Origin: Blepharisma stoltei
Taxonomy: Eukaryota > Ciliophora > Heterotrichea > Heterotrichida > Blepharismidae
Length of the DNA: 64,000 nt
Assembly: GCA_914767885.1 (NCBI GenBank)
Contig: CAJZBQ010000027.1
Coordinates: 682,001-746,000, forward strand
Direction of reading: 5' to 3'
Position 1 is the stretch's first letter. Each line of letters begins with the position of its first letter. Shown piece after piece: positions 53,397 through 61,472 of this stretch. Below the pieces are notes generated by a model that saw nothing but the letters and a program-made list of their open reading frames with translations, was not told where the DNA came from and made no database searches. The position numbers and the translations under genes were made by a program.

Positions 53397-53750
53397 TTAA
53401 AAACTACCAAGTGTAGGCTCCGTTAAATATTTGATATACAATATTTTGTCTTTTTCTTGGCACTCTTCATATAAGTTTAAAATTTTCGTGTCTAATTTAG
53501 CAAGCTGTTTTCCGTTTATTAAGAGGAAAATCGCATGAGTTTTAGGTAGTTGCAGTCTTCTTCTCAAATGAAATAAAAGCTCATGAACTGTGAAATAATC
53601 AGGTACAAGGAACTTATTCTGATCAAGGAAAAAGGGTAACTCACCTTCAGGCTCTACGATAATTGGGATTTTGTTTGGAGGGAAAACTGATACTGACACA
53701 GATTCTGTATCAGTTTTCTGCTTCTGATTTTCATCAAAATACGTTGTCAT
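53397..53750 (-). CDS. ATG8: ATG8-family ubiquitin-like protein
   Basis: 117 aa from MTTYFDENQKQ (an upstream Met at 53792 would add 14 residues). Family landmarks: FPPNKIPIIVEPE, FLVPDYFTVHELLFHLRRRL, AIFLLINGKQLAKLD, NLYEECQEKDKILYIKYL, and the terminal TLGSF. There the Gly would be exposed by ATG4 trimming of SF before lipidation to phosphatidylethanolamine. The protein is divergent in the first helices. Its upstream neighbour, in the same direction, is the PROPPIN gene at 53839, a partner in the same autophagy step. Confidence 0.9.
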   Translation of the reverse strand: MTTYFDENQKQKTDTESVSVSVFPPNKIPIIVEPEGELPFFLDQNKFLVPDYFTVHELLFHLRRRLQLPKTHAIFLLINGKQLAKLDTKILNLYEECQEKDKILYIKYLTEPTLGSF

Positions 53751-53838
53751 ATTTATATAATTATTACTCCTGGTGAAATTCAAAATTTCCAATTCTATAA
53801 TAATCTTAATATAAAATATATAAATTATTACAAGAAAT

Positions 53839-54955
53839 TTAATCTAACGTTACCCATTCCGTATCGTCTGAGATCTCTTCAAATGATTGCATAAAATAAT
53901 TATTCCTCTCAATCGTAATCAAATTTTGGACTTCGTCAAATTTACACAAATACAATTTCCCATCCAAATGGGCTACATAAAATTCATTTTCTCCTCTTCA
54001 GCATATTGCTGGGCCAGTTGAAGTCGACTGTTCACATGCCAGCAAAAGCTCAGGTATTATTTGGATTTTGGCTACACTTCTTTCGTAATCAAAATAAGAA
54101 GAAAACCGGCTCATTATTTTTGAGACTGACAAAGACTCTGTGGCCTTTAAATTTCATAGGTGTATTGTAGATTTGTTGCTGGCAGCTAACAAATATGCCC
54201 CACTAGGACTAAAAGCCATGCTTGATATCAAAGCAGACGAGCTTCCCCTTACAAAATTATGAAAGATATCTAACGTTTTGCAGTCAAAAACTCGAATTAT
54301 GGTCCCATTCGCAACTGAGCAAGCCCCCAAATTTCCAAAGAAGTCGACCATAATAAACCCTATTGGGCTATCATACATTAATTTTTCATTGACTTCTCCC
54401 TGATAAAAATTTTCAACTCTAATCGTCCCTACCCTTGTATTTAAAGTAGCTAAAATAAAATTGTCTTTATCATAAGAAATTGCGCCTACTCCAAACTCGT
54501 TATCAAGAGTAGGGATCGATGCCACAGGTTTCAAAGTATTTAGCATGTAAACGTATGTCTATATATTTCCTACCAACTTTTCCAGGACGATAACTACCAT
54601 ATCTCGTCTTATGAGCACATTTTTGACAGGTGTTCGAAATCTTATATCGCCTTTAGCCTTATTGTTATACTCGTCTCAAAAATATAGGTAATTCGGTGGA
54701 TAATTTGCATTGAGAGAGCTTCCAACCAAGCATAAAAGCTGAGTTGAAAACATAGGAGCGATTAGAGAAAATCCGCCTATAAATTGTTGATTAGTAGAAA
54801 TCTCATGTATTGATGATATCGAGGCATCATCAACTTTGACGATTCTAAAGCCTTTAGAAGTCCCCACAAAGAGCAATGACTATATAGGAAATCACGTTGG
54901 TTTGGTTTAAACATAATCGAAGAATCTTATTTCCGCTGTCCTCTAGCAATGACAT
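53839..54955 (-). CDS. WIPI/Atg18-type PROPPIN
   Basis: 361 aa after removal of a 16-nt (54880-54895) and a 15-nt (54559-54573) intron; 1,117 minus 31 is exactly 362 codons. Exon 1 (MSLLEDSGNKILRLCLNQTN) joins SLLFVGTSKGFRIVKV, the blade-1 signature of PROPPINs (FNQD..C...GT..GF). FVRGSSSALISSMAFSPSG, then LLAASNKSTIHLW, correspond to the FRRG phosphoinositide-binding motif and the next strand. Here FVRG replaces FRRG, so the first binding Arg is missing. Two TGA-Trp codons. PROPPINs bind PI3P at the forming autophagosome. Confidence 0.85.
54559..54573 (-). other. 15-nt intron in the PROPPIN gene
   Basis: Gene strand GTAGGAAATATATAG with an in-frame TAG. Splicing joins VIVLEKL to TYVYMLN, matching a PROPPIN blade. 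Confidence 0.88.
54880..54895 (-). other. 16-nt intron in the PROPPIN gene
   Basis: Gene strand GTGATTTCCTATATAG, 16 nt. Unlike the 15-nt introns its retention shifts the frame. Splicing links NQTN to SLLFVGTSKGF, a family-diagnostic join. Confidence 0.86.
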
Positions 54956-55235
54956 GTATAAAATATTTTTAAATAAATCCAGGGATGAGAAAAGGACTCT
55001 AAATTACAAGGGGACGCTATCAATATAAGTCTTAATGAATTAATTAAAATTTCTTCAAGCAATTTCTGGCTTATTTATACTATACTTAATATAGATTCAA
55101 AAACAAATTTTGCCGAATAATATCATAGGGAATTATTTTTACAAATTCAATTTGTAAATATCAGAACTATTGCGAATTTTGAAATGAATTATGACCATTT
55201 TTTAGCTACATTTTTAAGATTAATAAATAATTTAA

Positions 55236-56855
55236 ATGAAATTTACCGATGTACTGTTTCTATTTCTTATCGGATTTTCGGTAGGGCTTGAATACACATC
55301 GTGCCACACTGTTACTTGTGGAACAGGGATTACCTCATCAGAATGTATCTCTATCTCCTCATCAGATGGAAAGGTGACAGTTACCCCCTGCACAACTGGT
55401 CTACAGTGTCAAGATAATGGACAATTTACGTCAACAACAGGGGGCTGGAATTCATCAAATTGCACAACAGCCATATCCCAAAACAGCACGACCAGCTTGA
55501 TTAGGCAATCGGCAGCAGGCTACCCTTGCAGCTCTAACTCAGATTGTGCTAGCAACACTTGTCAGAATGGAATTTGCCAAGGAATTCCGGAAGGGCAAAA
55601 TTGCACACTAGACGACGAGTGTCAGCCCAATCATTATTGCTATATTCAAAGCACAAACCAGACCTCAAATAATGACTCCAGCTCAAATAACTCTACATCA
55701 GGCAATACATCAAATGGTACAAATGGAACAGGCACAAATGCAAGTACTGGCGGAAATACAACTAATTCCACTGGTTCATCAAATTCCACTAATCAAACGA
55801 GTAGCAATGGAACTTCTACAAATAGTTCAAGTGAGAATGCTACAAATAGCACAAGTGGTGGGGTCACTCCTTCTAATAATACAAATAGCTCGACAAGTTC
55901 TAATACGACAGCTTCTAATACGACAACTTCTAATACGACAACTTCTAATACGACAACGTCTAATACTACGACTTCTAATACCACAACGTCTAATACGAGC
56001 AGCTCAACTAATAATACTGAGTCTAATACAAGTTCTAGCACTAATACAACGACTTCCAATACTACGACCTCTAATACAAGCTCAGGCAACAATGATACAT
56101 CTGAAAACTCTAGCAGCGCCAGCAATTCATCAAATTCATCTGGAACAAACAATACCACCACAACTAATACAGCAAGGCGACTGCAAACTGAGACCACTGA
56201 TGCCAGCAACCAAGGTATATGTATGGCTGCAAATCCTGTAGACACTGCCTGTACATCTGACACTCAATGTCAAGTCGGCTATGGCTGCAACAATCTTGTC
56301 TGCACCAAACTTTTCTCAGTAGCTGTTGGGACTGCTGCTTCCAGTTCAAAATTCTGTGCAACAAACCTCGTGAGAAATGGAGTCTGTGAAGGCATCGTAA
56401 TTGTTTCTCAAAATAAAACTCTGAGCAGTCCTTATCAGTGTTCTATCGGCTCTGATTGTATATATCAATATAAAACAGATGGAGCTAATTTCACTACAGA
56501 TCATTGCCAATGTGACGGTACCAGCACATCAGTCGGGTACTGTGGAATGGTCTCAGGAGTTATCGGGGTTTGGGACCAGGTTTATCCTAAACTTCAATAC
56601 ACAGTCTCAAATTGCTCAGGAACCTTGACACATACAGATGATATCCAAGATCTCATAGCTTGTGGGTCTCTTTCTAATGATACTCAATCATACTATAACG
56701 AAGCAATTCTAGAAACAAGTGCATGGACTTTATACCAGTCAGGAGCAATTGATAAATGCGCTTCTTCTCTTGGTCTGTTTGCACCAAATTCATCTAATGA
56801 CGCAAGCTCAGCTTTTGTGCTTGTTTTGTCAGCAGTTTTCTTGGTTTTCATTTAA
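55236..56855 (+). CDS. Surface-type protein with Asn/Ser/Thr repeat and GPI-like tail
   Basis: 539 aa. A signal peptide (MKFTDVLFLFLIGFSVGLEY) is followed by a cysteine-rich region with the C-x-S-x-S-D-C-x5-C pattern of small disulfide domains (CSSNSDCASNTCQNGIC, DDECQPNHYC). A low-complexity stretch at about residues 150-310 has six or so copies of TTTSN and many N-x-T/S glycosylation sites. A second Cys region follows RRLQTE. The C-terminus is hydrophobic with no basic tail (SSAFVLVLSAVFLVFI), as for GPI anchoring. The overall plan is that of ciliate surface antigens or mucins. The repeat DNA (tctaatacgacaact units, about 55895-56000) is likely to vary in length. Confidence 0.8.
   Translation: MKFTDVLFLFLIGFSVGLEYTSCHTVTCGTGITSSECISISSSDGKVTVTPCTTGLQCQDNGQFTSTTGGWNSSNCTTAISQNSTTSLIRQSAAGYPCSSNSDCASNTCQNGICQGIPEGQNCTLDDECQPNHYCYIQSTNQTSNNDSSSNNSTSGNTSNGTNGTGTNASTGGNTTNSTGSSNSTNQTSSNGTSTNSSSENATNSTSGGVTPSNNTNSSTSSNTTASNTTTSNTTTSNTTTSNTTTSNTTTSNTSSSTNNTESNTSSSTNTTTSNTTTSNTSSGNNDTSENSSSASNSSNSSGTNNTTTTNTARRLQTETTDASNQGICMAANPVDTACTSDTQCQVGYGCNNLVCTKLFSVAVGTAASSSKFCATNLVRNGVCEGIVIVSQNKTLSSPYQCSIGSDCIYQYKTDGANFTTDHCQCDGTSTSVGYCGMVSGVIGVWDQVYPKLQYTVSNCSGTLTHTDDIQDLIACGSLSNDTQSYYNEAILETSAWTLYQSGAIDKCASSLGLFAPNSSNDASSAFVLVLSAVFLVFI
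55895..56000 (+). repeat. 15-bp coding minisatellite
   Basis: Successive units of TCTAATACGACAACT with small changes encode SNTTT. It lies within the surface-type protein gene and is in frame, so expansion or contraction would not disrupt the protein. Confidence 0.85.
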
Positions 56856-57003
56856 TATGAGAAAAGATTATTCTATAACTTATAAACTCATTTATTAATC
56901 AGCTTTCAAAATTATATTATTAATATTATAATCTGCTTCATTTTTCCTATTCAAAATAGTTTTTCTCATATTAAAATTTATTCTTACCTTATTAAACAAT
57001 TAG

Positions 57004-58482
57004 TTAGCATTCATTATCACCCATTATCCTTGGCCATTCCGATCTTTTTTCTATACATTGTATGATCATATGTCTAAAATCATGGTCCAGTAAGACGTAA
57101 TTTCTTACCGGCTTTTCTGGGAACTCCAGTTCTATACCTTCACTCCTGTTCTTTTCTGTTATAAATTTGCAAGCATGCTTATATTTTTCTAACTCAACCA
57201 AAAATTCATTAAGCCTTTCTTTTAATTTCATTTTTATATAGAATTCTTTTACTTCATCAGGGATTGTTGAGTTTCCTAAAATAGCTTTCTGCTCAATAGG
57301 TTTATGAAGCTCATCTTTGCTATACTTTCTCATCTTAACTAGCTGCTCTCTATGCATTTTATATTCAACTTTATTTCATATTGTTTTTCTGATGATCATG
57401 CTTGTTTTCTTTTCTATATGCATATGCTTCCATGTTCTCTGTATAAAGATCAGCCTGTTTCTTCATCATGCCATCAACTGAAAAAGTGTGTCTGACATCA
57501 AAGTCCTCTCAAAAACGTCTGTAATTCTGTTTTTATATGCAACTTTAATATGCTTCAAGTGAATATGAATAGGTTTTGATAAAATTTGCAATTTCTTAAC
57601 AGCTAAATTTGACCTTGCTCTTTGAGCAAGGATTTTAAATTTCCCGATACTTTTACACATAATAAAAAGCATTTTCAGTACTTTTTGTGACCTAGCATGC
57701 AAATCTTTTCGATATTTGATCTTATAAGTAGCTTCTGTATTCCAAGAAGCTACAATTAATAAAATGCACCAAGCTTTCACAATATGCGAAACCTGGGCTC
57801 TTTTTACTTTCATTATAAGTCTCCTTTGTTTATCTTCAATTTTGCTTTGTATTTCAATTTTTTTTTGAAAAAGTAGAAATTCTTTTTTCCTTTTCGCTTG
57901 GCAGATGCGGGCAGCTTCAACTTCTGACTTGATTTTGCTAAGATATAGCCTATTTGAAAGCTTGTGCTGAAGCATATTTTTATTATGTTTCAAAATATCT
58001 GTGGCAGACTTGGATTTATCTTGAGACGCATAAAGTCCAAGAGATTCTGGTCTTCGAAATCGACAAGTTGTGCTGAACTGAAAAGATGTTCCTCCGAGTG
58101 TGCTTAATCCGATATTATAATATCCAGGACCTAATCTAGGGCCTGCACAATCTACAGTAAGATTAGCTCTTCCATAATCAAAAGAAGCTTGATATTCATT
58201 TAGTAGTCTTTCGATTTCATTTCGGCTCTTTATAAAAATTACGATTTTTCTACTAGATTCTGGAAGCCTTGAAGTTAATCCTGAATAATTTGTAGACTTT
58301 GGAGTTCTTTCTGATTGAATATTGTGCAATTCAGAAATGTTTCCATGGTCAATTATATTTTCCAGACTTATTGGATTTTTTGGTGTGGATACTTGTTCTT
58401 TTGAGTCTTGCTGAGGATCGTCTGTGACTGTGATGTATGACAAAGGTATAGCAGGTAGTAATCCTTGTCTTTCAGATTTCAT
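57004..58482 (-). CDS. SHIPPO-like helical protein
   Basis: 492 aa. Three TGA-Trp codons (LMAWWRNRL and TIWNKVE) bridge what would look like two separate ORFs. Near residue 115 is GPRLGPGYYNIGLSTLGGTS, which resembles the Pro-Gly-rich SHIPPO/STPG motif of microtubule-lumen ciliary proteins. Basic helical segments follow (KRKKEFLLFQKKIEIQSKIE, and others). The C-terminal region contains QLVKMRKYSKDELHKP and ends MGDNEC. A ciliary or cortical microtubule role is suggested by a single motif. Confidence 0.65.
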
Positions 58483-58601
58483 TAAATAGAATTATTTTCA
58501 AGCATTAACTATTTTTTTTCATTAAAGTAGATATATAATTTAGCATTTTGGTAATTTCTGTTTTAATTATGTTAAACATTAATAAAGTAAAAAGAGTGAA
58601 T

Positions 58602-59624
58602 TTAACTCAAACTAGTCGCAGAGCCTTTTGCGTATACAAGTCTCTCAAGCTTTGCTATTCTTTCTCTATATCTCTTATTTTTCTTCATTTCTTTAGCAAT
58701 GTCACTTTCATACTTGCTGATGCTTTTACTAAGCAGATTAGTTTCCTGCTTTGCAGCATCTCTTGCAGGGACAATTTTGCTTACCTCATATTCATGCTCT
58801 TCAAGCTTTTTTTGAGAATCAAACAAAGAATCCTTTAGACTGTGCAAATCATTATCAGTTTCTTGCTTTCTCAATTCAAATTCTCTCCTTAAATGGCTTA
58901 TTTCATATTCCAAGTTTTGAATCATCCTTTCTTTAGCGTCCAATTTTTTCTCAATTTCTTTAGCTTCATTGCTTTTTTCCTTTTTAAAGTTATCTATTTC
59001 TTTTACATGCTTTTCTTTTAGCTTTTCTAGGGTGTCTTGAAGTCTACCAATTTCATTTTTATGGACGTCAGAGATTTTTTCTTTTAAAAAATCAAGCTCA
59101 CTTGTTAATTCTTGTTTTTTGTCTTGCAGCTCTTTGATTTCGTCTTCTTGTTTTAGCTTGAGTGAGTTCATTTCTTTTTTCTTGGATTCTAACAAGTAGC
59201 CTTCTTGCTCAGCTTTTATTTTTAGCTCATTGAGATGGCTTGTAAGCTCTTCAATATCTTGGGATTTTTGAGATCTTACTTCGTCGAACTTTCTCTGGTA
59301 TTCTTTTCTGATTTTTTCTGCTTCGTTAGATTGCTTTTTGATTCGGTTTTCAATTGATTCTCTAGTTTTCGCGATTTGTCGCTTTAAATCGTCAACTTGT
59401 AGCTCATGTTTTGTTTCTTGTTCTTTTAATTTAGATCTTAAAAACGAAATTTCTTGATCGTGCTTTCTTTCGATCTCTGCTACATACTCTCCAGGATTCA
59501 TTACTGGATCAGCTCTGCGGCCAGACCTTAAAATATCTTCATTTGTGAAATATTCTCTTGAGCTTTCAGGTCGAAATGTATAGAGATTGGATAATCCGCT
59601 TGAATACTGGTAAGGAAAAGTCAT
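58602..59624 (-). CDS. Coiled-coil protein
   Basis: 340 aa. After a 45-residue head (MTFPYQYSSGLSNLYTF) nearly the whole protein is heptad-repeat coiled coil rich in Glu, Lys and Gln (EIERKHDQEISFLRSKLKEQ; LKIKAEQEGYLLESKKKEM). No other domain. Similar proteins occur in basal bodies and axonemes, but no family can be assigned. Uninterrupted. Confidence 0.78.
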   Translation of the reverse strand: MTFPYQYSSGLSNLYTFRPESSREYFTNEDILRSGRRADPVMNPGEYVAEIERKHDQEISFLRSKLKEQETKHELQVDDLKRQIAKTRESIENRIKKQSNEAEKIRKEYQRKFDEVRSQKSQDIEELTSHLNELKIKAEQEGYLLESKKKEMNSLKLKQEDEIKELQDKKQELTSELDFLKEKISDVHKNEIGRLQDTLEKLKEKHVKEIDNFKKEKSNEAKEIEKKLDAKERMIQNLEYEISHLRREFELRKQETDNDLHSLKDSLFDSQKKLEEHEYEVSKIVPARDAAKQETNLLSKSISKYESDIAKEMKKNKRYRERIAKLERLVYAKGSATSLS

Positions 59625-59796
59625 TGTTTATTTTAAATTATTTTTGTATTAAACGTATGAATTATTGTATTTCTTTAGAGGCAACAAATAAATATAACAT
59701 TTCGACATGCAAAAACAAGCTATTAGTAGATATATAATTATTTAGAAGTCTAATTGCAAAACGGATAATTATTTAGTTTGTATTTGTATTAGGAAG

Positions 59797-60372
59797 TTAT
59801 GATGTCCCTTTCAGCATTGTAACAAGCCTAAATAATTTTTACCAGTCAAACCCTTCAGAAATCCCTTCACCTTTTTTAGCACTTGCAGCACAAATTCTCC
59901 ACTGTCGATTTCTAATTGTATGAAGCCCTAATCTGTCACTGACTTCAGCCTCTTTCATTGCGTTAGGCATATCTTGTTTATTTGCAAAAACCAATAATGG
60001 GCATCCTGCCAAATCTTCTTCTTGTAGCATTGACAGCATTTCTTGTTTACTAATATCAATTCTATCTCTATCTACGCTGTCAACAACATAGACAATTGCA
60101 TTTGTGTTAGGATAATAACAGCGCCAATAAGGTCTTATTGTCCCTTGACCTCCTAGATCCCAGACTTGAAGCTTAAGGTTGTTATATTGAACTGTTTCTA
60201 CATTGAATCCAATAGCTAATTAAAAATTACTTGGAACTGTCTCTATGACTTGATTTAGTTGAAGCTTGTAGAGAAGAGTTGTTTTTCCAGCGTTATCAAG
60301 GCCCAATATCAAAATTCGTATTTCACTGCTCCCAAAAAGCGAAGAAAAGATGCGAGAAAAAAGCATGCCCAT
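59797..60372 (-). CDS. ARL1: ARL1-like small GTPase
   Basis: 181 aa, exactly the family length, after removing introns at 60216-60230 and 59828-59842. [20 protein letters not shown] shows the N-myristoylation Gly and closely follows ARL1. [14 protein letters not shown] (P-loop), [14 protein letters not shown] (switch I, formed by splicing), [17 protein letters not shown] (switch II), [11 protein letters not shown]1 recruits golgins at the trans-Golgi. The second intron also restores the [10 protein letters not shown] end. Confidence 0.92.
59828..59842 (-). other. 15-nt intron (second) in the ARL1 gene
   Basis: Gene strand GTAAAAATTATTTAG; retention stops the protein at DW. Splicing gives [11 protein letters not shown], the usual ARL helix end. 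Confidence 0.9.
60216..60230 (-). other. 15-nt intron (first) in the ARL1 gene
   Basis: Gene strand GTAATTTTTAATTAG with in-frame TAA. Splicing makes VPTIGFNVE, the invariant ARF-family switch I. Confidence 0.93.
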
Positions 60373-60619
60373 TTTCCTTGTTGGAATTATTACAAATATA
60401 GGCTCTGTGTTTGAGAATTTTTTAACTTAGAAATTTATGAATACCATTAAAATAAGGCTAATAAACAATTTTTATTCAGTTTACAACCTATAAACCGTTT
60501 TCTTCGCACAATTTAGAAATTTGCATAACGGGCTGAAACATATCAATGTAAAAACATATTATTTTGCCAATTAAAAACTGTTCAGTCATTTATAATTCAT
60601 TAGGACTATTAAAAGTTAA

Positions 60620-61471
60620 ATGGACACCCAGCTTGAAGAAATCAAACAGCTTTTTAGAGATGACAGACTAATTCTTGCTCACAAAAAACTAACTGAGCTA
60701 GGTAATTTTAAAATAGAAGCAGAACTTTCAACTGAAGAAAAGCTTTCGGTTTCTCAAATATCTGAAATTAGTGTTATTAAAGAAGATCTTCGCTTAGCAA
60801 ACCTACTATTAGAGCTCTTGGGGGACTTAGAATCATGAGAACTTGTGGCTCAAGACGAAGATATTGCTACTTTTTCCAAAAATACGACATCCGAAGTGAT
60901 AGTTCGTGGAGAAATGCTTTTGCACACTCCTATAACTCCTTTACTAGCCTTGTTTTCTGAGTGCGATTTATTGAAAAACTGGGTACCTATCCTCAAAGAC
61001 GCAAAGTGTTTGGGACGGCCTAGCATTTTCAGAAGAATAATCCACTATTTTTTTGATTTGCCCTGACCAGTAACGAATCGTGACATGGTCGTAAGTGCTG
61101 TAGGCATCCCTATCCCTGAAAATAGCTCAACCCTAATGATTCTAAGAAGTATTGATGAATATTCAAGCTTTTTAGATATTAATATCCCCACTTCTGAAGG
61201 TGTCAGAATCACAATGAACTATGCATGTTTAAACATAACCTATATAAGTCCTAACGAATCACAAATTTCATTGATCGCAAGATGTGACCCGCACATGTCT
61301 TTAATCCCGACTTTTTTAGTAAATTATGTGACTAAGCACGGAATACTATACTTTTTGCAGTCTGTCAGAGAGCAATGCCAACAGTATGAAGGGAGCGTCC
61401 ATCAAGAATACGTTAATGCAAACCCTGGATATTACGAAGAAGTTATGAAAAGAATTAACGTTGAAACCTAA
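60620..61471 (+). CDS. START-like lipid-binding domain protein
   Basis: 283 aa with two TGA-Trp codons (LESWELVAQ and DLPWPVTNRD). The N-terminal helices are followed by a START-fold pattern: VIVRGEMLLHTPITPLLALF, DLLKNWVPILKDAKCLGRPS, NRDMVVSAVGIPI, then SQISLIARCDPHMSLIPTFL and the long C-terminal helix (YFLQSVREQCQQY). START domains bind sterols or phospholipids; the ligand cannot be told. Its stop (61469-61471) is separated by one base from the convergent PKG stop. Confidence 0.78.
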
Positions 61472-61472
61472 T

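Noticed and set aside
55672-56263. Long ORFs on other frames of the surface-protein repeat
   Set aside because: The 15-bp repeat is open in several frames; only the plus frame from 55236 has a signal peptide, Cys domains and a GPI-like end.
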